This document shows, piece after piece, positions 8,271-20,773 of a DNA stretch of 64,000 nt. The first letter of the stretch is position 1. Each line of letters begins with the position of its first letter. The DNA comes from Albimonas pacifica (GTDB lineage Bacteria > Pseudomonadota > Alphaproteobacteria > Rhodobacterales > Rhodobacteraceae). The stretch covers positions 248,001 through 312,000 of the forward strand of contig NZ_FOQH01000007.1 of the NCBI RefSeq assembly GCF_900113695.1, written 5' to 3'. A program made the position numbers and the translations under genes. Below the pieces are notes generated by a model that worked only from the letters and a program-made list of their open reading frames with translations, was not told the origin of the DNA and did no database searches.

Positions 8271-9152
8271 ATGGATCGCCTGCCGCCCCTCGCCCGCCTG
8301 CCCGCCTTCGAGGCCGCCGCGCGCCACGAGAATTTCTCGCGCGCCGCCGAGGAGCTGGGCCTGACCCAGACCGCCGTCACCAAGCAGATCGCGGCGCTGG
8401 AGGCGGACCTCGGCCGACCGCTGTTCGAGCGGCGCAACCGCGCGGTGTTCCTGACCGAGGCGGGCCGGGCGCTGGCCCGCGTGGTGGCCCCCGCGCTCGC
8501 CGACATCGCCGCCGAGACCGCCCGCCTGCGCGGCGACCCGGCGCCCGGCGGCCTGGTGCTGCACTGCCAGCTCTGCGAGGCGTTCTACTGGCTGATGCCC
8601 CGCCTCGCCCGCTTCCATGAGCGCCATCCCGCCATCGAGGTCCGTGTGGTCGGCGCGCTCGCGCCCCTGACCCAGGCGCCCGAGCCCTTCGACGTGGCGA
8701 TCCAGACCACGGGGCGGCCCGCCGGCTCGGCTCGGCTGGCCTTCGCGGCGGCCGACGAGGTGTTCCCGGTGGCCGCCCCGGGCCTGACGCCGCCGGTCCC
8801 GCCGGAGGCGCTGGCGGGGCTGACGCTGCTTTCGCACCGGGCGCTGCCGCAGGACTGGATGGACTGGCCCGACTGGTTCGCGGCCCTCGGCCTGCCTGCG
8901 CCGCGGCCCGGCCGGGTCCGGGACTTCGACAGCTTCCCCCTGGTCCTGCAGGCCGCCGTCGCCGGCCAGGGCGTGGCGCTCGGCTGGCGGCGCACGGTCG
9001 AAGGGCTGATCGCCGAGGGCAAGCTGGTCCGGGTCTGCGCGGAAAGCGTCCACCGCCCCGCCGAGATCTCGGTGTTCCGCGGGACCCGCCGCGGCGGGCA
9101 CGCGCAGACCGACGCCCTGCTCGCCTGGCTGCACGAGGAACTGTCGTCCTAG
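8271..9152 (+). CDS. LysR-family transcriptional regulator (GcvA-like)
   Basis: A 293-residue LysR regulator. The winged helix-turn-helix is at residues 1-60 (FEAAARHENFSRAAEELGLTQTAVTKQIAALE), with the variant TQTAVTKQI typical of the GcvA/AmpR subgroup, followed by a substrate-binding domain with cysteines near residues 96-99 (LHCQLCEAF). It is divergent from the EamA permease and probably controls it and itself from the 69-base gap. The ATG at 8271 puts the helix-turn-helix at the normal position. Inducer unknown. Confidence 0.93.
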   Translation: MDRLPPLARLPAFEAAARHENFSRAAEELGLTQTAVTKQIAALEADLGRPLFERRNRAVFLTEAGRALARVVAPALADIAAETARLRGDPAPGGLVLHCQLCEAFYWLMPRLARFHERHPAIEVRVVGALAPLTQAPEPFDVAIQTTGRPAGSARLAFAAADEVFPVAAPGLTPPVPPEALAGLTLLSHRALPQDWMDWPDWFAALGLPAPRPGRVRDFDSFPLVLQAAVAGQGVALGWRRTVEGLIAEGKLVRVCAESVHRPAEISVFRGTRRGGHAQTDALLAWLHEELSS

Positions 9153-9195
9153 GCGCGCCGGGGGTCCGGCGCGCCCGGCCTCGCGCAAGGACGGC

Positions 9196-9993
9196 TCAGG
9201 CGGGGATGTTGGCGAGGATCCGCCGCGCCTTCTCCAGCAGCGGCTTGTCGACCATCTTGCCGTCCACCCGCACGGCGGAGCCCGCGGCCTCGGCCATCGC
9301 GGCCTCGATCCGGCGGGCCCAGTCGATCTCGGCCGCGGAGGGCGAGAAGCCCGCGTTCACCGGCCCCACCTGCGCGGGATGGATGCAGAGCTTCGCGCCG
9401 AACCCCAGCCCCCGCTTGCGGCGCACCTCGGCGGTCAGGCCGGCGGCGTCCTCCAGCTCCACCCGCACCCCGTCCACCGGCGGCGGCAGCCCGGCGAGGC
9501 GGGAGGCGAGCACGATCTCGAACCGGGCGGGGTCCAGCCCCTCGTCCGGCGGGTCCATGCCCATGTCGGCGGAGAAGTCGAGGTTGCCGAAGGCGAGCCG
9601 CGCCACCCCCGGCGCCCGCGCCCCCTCGCGCGCCGAGGCCAGGCCGGCCGCCGACTCGATCAGCGCCAGCAGCGGCCGGCCCGGCAGGCGGGCGGCCACG
9701 GCGGCCAGCGCCGCCGGCTCGGCCTTGGGAACCATCGCCGCGGTCTCGGCATAGCAGGCGAGCATGGCGAGGTCGTCGTCGAACCAGGGCGTGCCCTGGC
9801 CGTTGATGCGCACCAGCCCGGCGCCGCCGTCGGCGAGCCAGCTGGCGACATGGGCGCGCGCCTCGTCCTTCTGCTCGGGGCCGACGGCGTCCTCGAGATC
9901 GAGGATGATCGCGTCGGCGCCCGAGGCCGCGGCCTTGGCGAAGCGGTCCGGGCGCTGGCCCGGCACGAACAGGTAGCTGCGGGGATCGGCCAT
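9196..9993 (-). CDS. HpcH/HpaI (CitE-like) CoA-ester lyase
   Basis: A 265-residue TIM-barrel lyase of the CitE/malyl-CoA lyase group, which cleaves 3-hydroxy-acyl-CoA esters such as malyl-CoA or citramalyl-CoA. Family signatures are SYLFVPGQRPDRF at the N-terminus, ILDLEDAV, the arginine in VRINGQGTPW, the metal-binding glutamate in LALIESAAGL, the aspartate in FGNLDFSADMG and the late CIHPAQV. It lies 4 bases behind the MaoC-type hydratase gene and is surely co-transcribed with it. A hydratase plus this lyase would convert mesaconyl- or itaconyl-CoA to citramalyl-CoA and then to acetyl-CoA plus pyruvate; this pathway is inferred from the gene pair. Confidence 0.9.
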   Translation of the reverse strand: MADPRSYLFVPGQRPDRFAKAAASGADAIILDLEDAVGPEQKDEARAHVASWLADGGAGLVRINGQGTPWFDDDLAMLACYAETAAMVPKAEPAALAAVAARLPGRPLLALIESAAGLASAREGARAPGVARLAFGNLDFSADMGMDPPDEGLDPARFEIVLASRLAGLPPPVDGVRVELEDAAGLTAEVRRKRGLGFGAKLCIHPAQVGPVNAGFSPSAAEIDWARRIEAAMAEAAGSAVRVDGKMVDKPLLEKARRILANIPA

Positions 9994-9997
9994 CGGA

Positions 9998-10855
9998 TCA
10001 GCCCTCGAACCGGGCGGAGGCCTTCATGCACAGCTCCCCCTCCGGCCCCCGCGCCCACATCTCCAGCACGCCCGGCGTCTCGCCCGCGGCGGCCTCGAGC
10101 TGGAAGGGGCGGTCGACGAAGATCGGCGACATGCCGCGGAACTCGAACCCCGCCAGCCGCCGGTCGGGGCGCAGGCCGACGGCCAGCGCCTGCAGCAGCG
10201 TCGCGGTCAGGGGGCCGTGGAACACCAGGTCGCGGTAGCCTTCCTCGTGGATCGCGTAGGGGCGGTCGTAGTGGATGCGGTGGCCGTTGAAGGTGACGGC
10301 CGAGTAGCGGAACAGCAGCACCGGGTCGGGGGTGATGATCTCGGAGTGCTCGGCCCCCTCCGGCGCCGGCGCTGGCTTCGGCGCCGGCGCGCCGGGCTCG
10401 GGCGGGGCGCGGTAGACGATGTCCTGCTCCTCGTCGATGCACAGCACGCCGCCCGCCGAATAGCGGTGGCGCACGGTGACGAAGCACAGGCGGCCGGAGC
10501 GGCCGGACTTCTCCGAGACGTCGAGGATCTCGCTCTCCCGCTCCGCCTCGGCGCCCACCGGCAGGGGGGCGTGGTAGGCGATGCGGCTGCCTGCCCACAT
10601 CCGCCGCGGCAGGCCGGTGTCGGGCAGGAAGCCGCCCAGCCTGGGATGGCCGTCGTGGCCGATCTCCGAGCGCGGCGCGGCGCCGTTGAAGAACAGCCAC
10701 TGCCAGCCGTGCGGCAGCGCCTCGCCCTCGCCCGGCGCGGCGGTGTCGAGCGTGGCGGCCATGGCGGCGACGCGCACGGCGTCGATCGCCTCGGCCTTCG
10801 TCTCCCTGCGCCCGATCGCGCCCGAGGGGTCCTGCGCGGTTGCTGTCGTCGCCAT
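9998..10855 (-). CDS. MaoC-type (FAS1-like) acyl-CoA hydratase, mesaconyl/itaconyl-CoA hydratase-like
   Basis: A 285-residue double hot-dog hydratase. The N-terminal half (WLFFNGAAPRSEIGHDGHP, GGFLPDTGLPRRMWAGSRIAYHAPL) is the pattern of 3-methylfumaryl-CoA/mesaconyl-C4-CoA hydratases, and the C-terminal half carries the catalytic hydratase signature in FNGHRIHYDRPYA. A proline/alanine-rich linker near residues 150-165 joins the halves. It is the first gene of a two-gene unit with the CitE-like lyase. Family knowledge suggests hydration of mesaconyl-C4-CoA or itaconyl-CoA. A CoA-transferase, needed to make the thioester, is not present nearby. Confidence 0.87.
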   Translation of the reverse strand: MATTATAQDPSGAIGRRETKAEAIDAVRVAAMAATLDTAAPGEGEALPHGWQWLFFNGAAPRSEIGHDGHPRLGGFLPDTGLPRRMWAGSRIAYHAPLPVGAEAERESEILDVSEKSGRSGRLCFVTVRHRYSAGGVLCIDEEQDIVYRAPPEPGAPAPKPAPAPEGAEHSEIITPDPVLLFRYSAVTFNGHRIHYDRPYAIHEEGYRDLVFHGPLTATLLQALAVGLRPDRRLAGFEFRGMSPIFVDRPFQLEAAAGETPGVLEMWARGPEGELCMKASARFEG

Positions 10856-10965
10856 CCCGTCTCTCTTTTCTCTGTGGCCGCCGTCGCCTCTGCCGACCTG
10901 CCGGCAGGCGGGGTTCGCCCTTGCCTACAAGGAACCGGCGCGCAGCGACAGTCCCGCCGCGCGCG

Positions 10966-11871
10966 TCAGGCCGGCGCCGCCTCGGCCGGCGCGCAGCGGC
11001 GGACCTGCGCGGCGATCCGCTCGAGCTGGTCGGCCAGCGGCGAGGAGCGCCGCCAGACCATGCCGATGGTGCGCGTCGGCCGCGGCTCCGACAACCGCGC
11101 GACCGAGACGGCGGCCGAGGCGGTCTCGACCGGCGCCGCCATCTCCGGGATCAGGGTCACGCCGATCCCCACGGCCACCATCTGCACCAGGGTGGCCAGC
11201 GTGCTGCCCTCCATCAGGTCGCGGGGCGGACCGGAGCTCATGCCGCAGAAGCTCAGCGCCTGGTCGCGGAAGCAGTGCCCCTCCTCCAGCAGCAGCAGGC
11301 GCATCTCGCGCAGGGAGTCCGCGCTGGGGACCGGGCGGCCGGCGTCGGCCTGCGGGCGGACCAGCAGGAACTCCTCGCGCAGCAGCGGCGTCTCGACCAG
11401 CGCGGGCTCGGAGATCGGCAGGGCCACGATGGCCGCATCCAGCCGCCCGTCGAGCAGGTCGCGCACCAGCGCGCCGGTCACCGTCTCGCGCGGGCGGACC
11501 TCGAGCTCGGGCCAGGTCCGGGCGAGCTCGGTCATCAGCGCGGGCAGCAGGTAGGGGGCGACGGTGGGGATCACGCCCAGCGCCAGGCGGCCGGCGAAGG
11601 GGCGCTGCGAGGCGCGGGCCAGGTCCTCGATCTCGTCCACCGCGCGCAGCACGTCGCGGGCGCGGGGCGCCAGCGCCTCGCCCAGGCGGGTCAGGCGGAT
11701 CTCGCGCGCGCCGCGCTCGACCAGGGGGGCGCCCAGCAGCGCCTCCAGCTCCTTCATCTGCACCGAAAGCGCGGGCTGCGAGATCGCGCAGGCCTCCGCC
11801 GCCCGGCCGAAATGGCGCAGGCGGGCCAGGGCCTCGAAATACCGCAACTGCCGAAGGGTGACGCTTGCCAT
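10966..11871 (-). CDS. oxyR: Hydrogen peroxide-sensing LysR regulator OxyR
   Basis: A 301-residue LysR regulator with an N-terminal helix-turn-helix (LRQLRYFEALARLRHFGRAA) and, in the sensor domain, the OxyR redox pair C200 (EEGHC) and C209 (ALSFC), nine residues apart as in E. coli OxyR C199/C208. Oxidation by peroxide forms a disulfide and switches it to an activator. It is divergent from katG with a 206-base shared promoter region, the usual arrangement for control of katG. Start ATG at 11871 gives the normal N-terminus. Confidence 0.95.
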   Translation of the reverse strand: MASVTLRQLRYFEALARLRHFGRAAEACAISQPALSVQMKELEALLGAPLVERGAREIRLTRLGEALAPRARDVLRAVDEIEDLARASQRPFAGRLALGVIPTVAPYLLPALMTELARTWPELEVRPRETVTGALVRDLLDGRLDAAIVALPISEPALVETPLLREEFLLVRPQADAGRPVPSADSLREMRLLLLEEGHCFRDQALSFCGMSSGPPRDLMEGSTLATLVQMVAVGIGVTLIPEMAAPVETASAAVSVARLSEPRPTRTIGMVWRRSSPLADQLERIAAQVRRCAPAEAAPA

Positions 11872-11888
11872 AACCGGAACCTATCACG

Positions 11889-11904
11889 GCGATTGAAAAA
11901 TCGC
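11889..11904. promoter_or_regulatory. Likely OxyR-binding region between oxyR and katG
   Basis: GCGATT-GAAA-AATCGC is an inverted repeat inside an AT-rich patch (11881-11935) that stands out from the GC-rich surroundings, only 18 bases upstream of the oxyR start. The position suits autoregulation and activation of katG. TTGAAA at 11893 followed 17 bases later by TTCTAA could be a katG promoter. Confidence 0.55.
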
Positions 11905-11921
11905 AATTTTACTAATTCTAA

Positions 11922-14255
<2,334 letters not shown>

Positions 14256-14295
14256 TCGCTCGATCCTTCCGGCCCGCCGTCCCGGCGGGCCGCCC

Positions 14296-14330
14296 CCGAC
14301 CGCGCCCCCGGGCGCGGTCGGTTTCGTTTC
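14296..14330 (+). terminator. Rho-independent terminator after katG
   Basis: CCGACCGCGCCC, short loop, GGCGCGGTCGG, then TTTCGTTTC. It ends where the convergent amidase operon also ends, so it may serve both strands, although the T-run is on the plus strand. Confidence 0.8.
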
Positions 14331-15567
14331 AGCCCGCCAGCGCCGCCACGGCGTCGGCCAACAGCTGCGCCCCGCGGGCGATATCCTCCCACTCGGTCCA
14401 CTCCTCCGGCGCATGGCTGATCCCCCGCACCGAGGGCACGAAGATCAGCCCCGCCGGCACGTGCCGCGCGAAGGTCTGCGCATCGTGGCCGGCGCCCGAG
14501 GGCATCCGCCGCGTCGCGAACCCCGCCGCCCTCGACAGCGCCTCCAGCCGGTCCGCGAGCCCCGCGTCCAGCCGGGTGGGCGGCAGCCAGCTCTGCCGGT
14601 CGATCTCGAAGTCGAGGCCGTGGGCGCCAGCGGCCTTCGCGATCTCCGCCTCGCAGGCCGCCGCCATCGCCTGCATCCCCTCGTCCCGCGCATCCCGCCC
14701 GATGATCGAGAACCGCGCCTCGCCGGCCACGGAATGGGGAAAATTCGGCGCCAGCGCCGCCTGCCCGACGGTGATCCGCGCGTCCGGCCCGCCCGCGCGG
14801 GCCAGGATCGCCGGGATCGACGCGCCGAACTCCGCCATCCCCCGGAACGCGTCCCGGCGCAGGTCCATCGGCGTGGTCCCGGAGTGGTTGGCCTCGCCCC
14901 GCAGGGTCACGGTCCAGTTGAAGACGCCGGTCACCGCCTCGGCGATGCCGATGTGCTCGGCCGCGCGCTCCAGCACCGGGCCCTGCTCCACGTGCAGCTC
15001 CAGGAAGCAGGCGATGTCGGAGAGGTCCCGCGCCGCCCCCGCCGTCGCCTCCGGCGAGGGGTCCAGCCCGGCCTCGGCCAGCGCCTGCACCAGCGGCTTG
15101 CCGGCCTCGTCGCGGGCGCGGGCGATCCACTCCGCCCCCGCCTCGCCGCAGATCGCCTGGCTGCCGAGCATGCCCCCGAAGCGCCCCTCCTCGTCGGCGG
15201 TGCAGACCACCTCGACGGGGCGCGCAGGCGCGATCCCGGCGTCTTTCATCGCCCGCACCGCCTCCAGCGCCGCCAGAACCCCCAGCGTGCCGTCGAAGGG
15301 CCCCCCGTCCGGCACCGTGTCGAGATGCGAGCCCGCCAGCACCGCCGGCCCCCGCCCCGCCTCCCACCGCCCGAAGACGTTGCCGACCGGGTCCATGCGG
15401 GCCGCGAGCCCCGCCTCCTGCATCCGCCCGATCAGCCAGCGCCGCCCGGCCATGTCCTGCGGCGAGAACGAGACCCGGTTGATCCCCGGCCGCCCGGGGA
15501 TCCGGCCGAGCTCGTTGACCGCCTCGACGTCGGCGCGCAGGCGGGCGAGGTCGATCCGGGGCCTCAC
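14329..15567 (-). CDS. Zn-dependent amidase (N-carbamoyl-L-amino acid hydrolase/allantoate amidohydrolase family)
   Basis: A 412-residue M20-type metallohydrolase that removes N-carbamoyl or related groups from amino acids. Metal-binding motifs are the histidine and aspartate in GSHLDTVPDGGPFDGTLG, the glutamate pair in CTADEEGRF, and the late histidine in RGISHAPEEWTEW; the substrate and dimer region has GEANHSGTTPM and RRMPSGAGHDA. Start is GTG at 15567, overlapping the D-aminoacylase TGA (GTGA). As last gene of the operon it probably finishes the breakdown of the N-substituted amino acids taken up by the ABC transporter. Allantoate amidohydrolase activity cannot be excluded, but no purine genes are near. 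Confidence 0.9.
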   Translation of the reverse strand: MRPRIDLARLRADVEAVNELGRIPGRPGINRVSFSPQDMAGRRWLIGRMQEAGLAARMDPVGNVFGRWEAGRGPAVLAGSHLDTVPDGGPFDGTLGVLAALEAVRAMKDAGIAPARPVEVVCTADEEGRFGGMLGSQAICGEAGAEWIARARDEAGKPLVQALAEAGLDPSPEATAGAARDLSDIACFLELHVEQGPVLERAAEHIGIAEAVTGVFNWTVTLRGEANHSGTTPMDLRRDAFRGMAEFGASIPAILARAGGPDARITVGQAALAPNFPHSVAGEARFSIIGRDARDEGMQAMAAACEAEIAKAAGAHGLDFEIDRQSWLPPTRLDAGLADRLEALSRAAGFATRRMPSGAGHDAQTFARHVPAGLIFVPSVRGISHAPEEWTEWEDIARGAQLLADAVAALAG

Positions 15568-16997
15568 GCCGCCAGCACCGCGCCGGAGCGCGGCGCCCCC
15601 GTCGGCCGCCCCTCCGCCCAGGCGAGCGCGCCGTTGACCCAGACCCCGGCGATGCCCTCGGCCGGGCGGACCGGGTCGTCGTAGGTGGCCGCGTCGCGGA
15701 TGGCGGCCGGATCGAACAGCACCAGGTCCGCCTTGCAGCCCGGCGCGATCCGGCCGCGGTCCGCGAGATGCAGCGTGCGCGCCGTCTGCCCGGTCATCTT
15801 GGCGATCGCCGTCTCCAGCGGAACCACGCCCTTGTCGCGCGCGTAATGTCCCAGGACCCGCGGGAAGGCGCCCCACAGCCGGGGGTGGGGCCGCTTGTCC
15901 CGCGGCAGCCCGTCCGAGCCGACCAGCGTGGGCGGATAGGCCAGGATCCGCTCCAGGTCGCCGTCGTCCATCTGGTGATAGATCGCCCCGCCCGGCCGCA
16001 GGCGGGCGATGGCCGTGGCCTGGTCCACGCCCCACTCGGCGCAGATCTCCGCCAGGTCCCGCCCCTCCATCTCCGGATGCGGCTCCGACCAGGAGATCGC
16101 GACCTTGCGGCTGTCCCTGGCGAAGGTCTCGATCAGCACGGTCGAGGAGGCGGTGTAGGGATAGAGGTCGAGGTCGATCTGCATCGTCTCGCGCGCCTTG
16201 TCGATCATCGCCAGCGTGGTGGTCGAGAGGCCGAAGGCCGCCTCCCCGCAGCACTTGTGGTGCGAGATCAGCGTGCGCACGCCCGAGCGCCGCGCCACGT
16301 CCAGCGTCTCGGCGACCGAGGAGACGACTCCTAATCGCTCGTCGCGCATATGCGTGGTCCACAACCGCCCCGCGGCGGCGACGTCGGCGGCGAGCGCCGC
16401 CACCTCGTCGGTGGTCGCATGTTTCGCCGGCGGATAGGCGAGCCCGGTGGACATCCCCGCCGCTCCCGCCGCCAGCGCCTCGGCGAGATCCGCGCGCATC
16501 GCCGCCACCTCGGCCTCGGTCGCAGGCCGCGCGAGGTCGGCCATGGCGCGGGCCCGCAGCACATGGTGGCCGACCAGCGGGACCACGTTGCAGCCCGGCG
16601 TGAAGGCGCGCAGCGCGTCGAGGAAGTCCCCGAACCGCGCGAACCGGTAGGCCGAAGCCTCGCCGATCAGGTCGAGCGGCGGGGGCGGCGCCTCGCGGCC
16701 CTGCATGGGAGAGGGCGCGAGGCTGATCCCGCAGTTGCCGGTCACCACGGTCGTGACGCCTTGGCTCAGCTTGGGATGCAGGCCCTCCGCCTCCAGCGCC
16801 ACGGCGTCGTCGTGGGTGTGCACGTCGATGAAGCCTGGGGCGAGGGCGAGGCCGCCCGCGTCGCGCACCTCGGCGGCGTGCAGCGGCAGGTCCGGCCCCA
16901 CGGCGACGATGCCGTCGCCCTCCACCGCCACGTCGGCGCGCATCGGGGGCGCGCCAGTTCCGTCGTAGACCAGCGCGTCGCGGATCAGCAGGGTCAT
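15564..16997 (-). CDS. N-acyl-D-amino-acid deacylase (D-aminoacylase)
   Basis: A 477-residue amidohydrolase that splits N-acyl-D-amino acids into the D-amino acid and a carboxylate. The HTHD metal motif is in PGFIDVHTHDD (about residue 67), the bridging cysteine in GNCGISLAP, further metal ligands in ISHHKCCGEAAFG, and the catalytic aspartate in LVGSDGLP near residue 360; C-terminal GCKADLVLFDP is typical. ATG at 16997 overlaps the stop of the preceding gene (ATGA). With the neighbouring amidase and peptide transporter it forms a route for modified (perhaps D-) amino acids, possibly from peptidoglycan. Confidence 0.92.
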   Translation of the reverse strand: MTLLIRDALVYDGTGAPPMRADVAVEGDGIVAVGPDLPLHAAEVRDAGGLALAPGFIDVHTHDDAVALEAEGLHPKLSQGVTTVVTGNCGISLAPSPMQGREAPPPPLDLIGEASAYRFARFGDFLDALRAFTPGCNVVPLVGHHVLRARAMADLARPATEAEVAAMRADLAEALAAGAAGMSTGLAYPPAKHATTDEVAALAADVAAAGRLWTTHMRDERLGVVSSVAETLDVARRSGVRTLISHHKCCGEAAFGLSTTTLAMIDKARETMQIDLDLYPYTASSTVLIETFARDSRKVAISWSEPHPEMEGRDLAEICAEWGVDQATAIARLRPGGAIYHQMDDGDLERILAYPPTLVGSDGLPRDKRPHPRLWGAFPRVLGHYARDKGVVPLETAIAKMTGQTARTLHLADRGRIAPGCKADLVLFDPAAIRDAATYDDPVRPAEGIAGVWVNGALAWAEGRPTGAPRSGAVLAA

Positions 16998-17926
16998 GCG
17001 GGGTCTCCGGTCCGGCGCCATCCCACGGTCTCGCCGCCGCGCCCGCCGGCGACGCGGCCGTGGCGCAGGATGGCATAGACCTCGCGGGTCACGCGACCCG
17101 CGAGGCGGCCGTTTTCGTAGACCGGATCGTTGCGGCGCAGGACCGAGCCCTCCCATGCCTCCGCCCGCCACTCCGCCCCCGGCGCGGTCACGGCGACCGC
17201 CCCGCCGGGGGCGATGTGGGCGGCGTGCTCGGGGCCGGGCCGGACGGTCAGGCCGACCAGGCGGAAGGACTCGGGCGCCGCGTCGCCCGGCAGGACGGCG
17301 TCGACCGCGGCCCCGGCGGCGAGCGCCGCGAGCCCGCCGATGGGGAAGATGGTGTTGTGCAGCACGCCCACGCGCAGGCCGGATTCCGGGTCCTCGACCA
17401 GCGCCCGGCCGCGGTCGTCGCGGGCGAGCACCGGCGGCGCGTCGCCCAGCGCGATGCGCCCGGCAAGGTCCATGGCGATCAGGCCGGCGTCGGCCTCGGG
17501 CGCGGCCTCCAGCGCGCGCAGGACGGCCTCCTCGGGCGAGGCGCCTTCAGCCAGCAGGCGCAGGGCGTGCACGTTGGGGGCCTCGCCCGAGGGGCCGGGC
17601 ATGTTGGGCAGGCGGTGGCCGGCGACGATCCCCACCGCCGGGTCGGCGGGGGTGAACTGGATCAGCGGCTCCGGCCGGTCGGGGCCGGACGACATCAGCC
17701 CCGCGAGCCGCGCCTGCGCGATATGCGGCGGCGGGTCCCCGCCCCCGAACAGCGCCAGCGCCCCGCCGCGCTGGGTGCAGGCCTCGGCGAGGGTCCCGTC
17801 CTGCGCGATGGCGACCAGGCTGACGAAGCCGCCGATGGCGCCGCGGCCCACCGTCTCGACCGCCCGCAGCGCGCGATAGACCGCCAGCCCCGCCTGCGGC
17901 CCCGAGGCCGCGATGCCGATGGTCAT
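16994..17926 (-). CDS. Uncharacterised protein in the D-aminoacylase operon
   Basis: A 310-residue protein I do not assign to a function. It is alanine/glycine-rich, without signal peptide or clear membrane helices, and starts MTIGIAASGPQAGLAVYRAL with a later RGAIGGFVSLVAIAQDG, a glycine-rich pattern that recalls enzymes processing small amides, but no catalytic motif is evident. A second region reads GVLHNTIFPIGGLAALAAG. It overlaps the D-aminoacylase gene by ATGA and follows the ABC ATPase gene after 211 bases that carry two repeats. Co-occurrence suggests a role in the same catabolism, perhaps as racemase, hydrolase or sensor; this is only inference. Confidence 0.8.
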   Translation of the reverse strand: MTIGIAASGPQAGLAVYRALRAVETVGRGAIGGFVSLVAIAQDGTLAEACTQRGGALALFGGGDPPPHIAQARLAGLMSSGPDRPEPLIQFTPADPAVGIVAGHRLPNMPGPSGEAPNVHALRLLAEGASPEEAVLRALEAAPEADAGLIAMDLAGRIALGDAPPVLARDDRGRALVEDPESGLRVGVLHNTIFPIGGLAALAAGAAVDAVLPGDAAPESFRLVGLTVRPGPEHAAHIAPGGAVAVTAPGAEWRAEAWEGSVLRRNDPVYENGRLAGRVTREVYAILRHGRVAGGRGGETVGWRRTGDPA

Positions 17927-17980
17927 GCGCCCCTCCCCGCAGGCGCGGACCTGCGCCGTCCGGGCGCGGGGTCCGCCCCA

Positions 17981-18010
17981 GGGGCGCCCCGCGCCCGACC
18001 CGGGGCCTCC
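17981..18010. repeat. Dispersed intergenic hairpin repeat, copy 3
   Basis: GGGGCGCCCCGCGCCCGACC followed by CGGGGCCTCC, same family as the copies at 5616 and 5701. Confidence 0.7.
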
Positions 18011-18092
18011 TGCCCCCGGTCTGCGCCCGGCGAGGCGTGGATCGGCAGGCGCAGCGGACCGCCCCCGGCGTGAGCGTTTGCGGCGGGCCGCG

Positions 18093-18122
18093 AGAGGCCC
18101 CGGGTCGAGCCCGGGGCGCCTG
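18093..18122. repeat. Dispersed intergenic hairpin repeat, copy 4 (opposite orientation)
   Basis: Core CCCCGGGTCGAGCCCGGGG between GAGG and CGCCTG. The flank GGCGGGCCGCG before it and GCGGGCGCCGCGC after it recur around copy 5 at 25472, so the full unit is about 55-60 bases. Confidence 0.75.
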
Positions 18123-18137
18123 TGGCGGGCGCCGCGC

Positions 18138-19867
<1,730 letters not shown>

Positions 19868-19868
<1 letters not shown>

Positions 19869-20773
19869 CAGCGCTGCCTCTGGCGGGGGTCGAGCGCCTC
19901 GCGCACGCCGTCGCCCAGCAGGTTGAACCCCAGCACGGTGACGGCGATGGCGAGGCCGGGGAAGATCATCATCCACGGCGCGCGGGAGATCAGGTCGCGC
20001 GAGGCCGAGAGCATGAAGCCCCACTCCGGCTCCGGCGGCTGGGCGCCGAGGCCCAGGAACGAGAGCCCCGCCGCCGCCAGAACGGCGGTCGAGACGCCCA
20101 GGGTGCCGACCACGATCAGCGTCGGCACCACGTTGGGCAGCAGGTGCACGAAGATCAGCCGCAGATGCCCGGCGCCTGCGGCGGTGGCGGCCTCGAAATA
20201 GGGTTTGCCCTTCTCGACCAGCACCACGGAATGGGTGACGCGCGCATAGAAGGGGATCGAGGCGATGCCGATGGCGATCATCGCGTTGGTCAGGCCGACG
20301 CCGAAGATGGCGAGGCAGGCGAGCGCGATGACGATCTCGGTGAAGGAGAACAGCACGTCCACCAGGCGCATCAGAACCCGCTCGGTCCAGCCCGAGGAAT
20401 AGCCCGCCACCAGCCCCAGCAGCAGCCCGCAGGTCAGCGAGATGCCCACCGCGATCACCCCGATCTGCAGGGTCAGCTGGGCGCCGTAGAGGATGCGCGA
20501 GAGCACGTCGCGGCCGAAGTCGTCGGTGCCCATCCAGTAGTCCCAGGTCGGCGGCTGCAGCCTCGGCCCGGCGGCCATGCGCAGGGGATCGTGGGGCGCG
20601 ATGACCGGCGCGGTCAGGGCGCAGACCACCAGCAGGCCCACGATGACGAGGCCGATCAGGCCCGAGGGCGACCGCAGCAGCGCGGCGAGGAAGCTGCGCG
20701 GCTTCCGGCGGGCGGAGGCGGCGACGGGAGCGTCGGCGTCTGCGCTGCGGGGGTCGAGGGTCTCGGTCGTCAT
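19868..20773 (-). CDS. Peptide ABC transporter permease (DppC type)
   Basis: A 301-residue inner-membrane permease with an N-terminal charged segment, a first helix (GLIGLVIVGLLVVCALTAPVIAP), the DppC-type HDPLRM and GTDDFGRDVLSR motif, five further helices and the EAA loop (YFEAATAAGAGHLRLIFVHLLPN). The C-terminus GDGVREALDPRQRQR is typical. It pairs with the DppB-type permease whose stop overlaps its start (TGATG). Confidence 0.95.

Noticed and set aside
14329-17926. Allantoin or hydantoin degradation operon
   Set aside because: The amidase family fits, but no hydantoinase/allantoinase, transporter or regulator of purine use is present; D-aminoacylase and a peptide transporter point to N-substituted amino acids instead.
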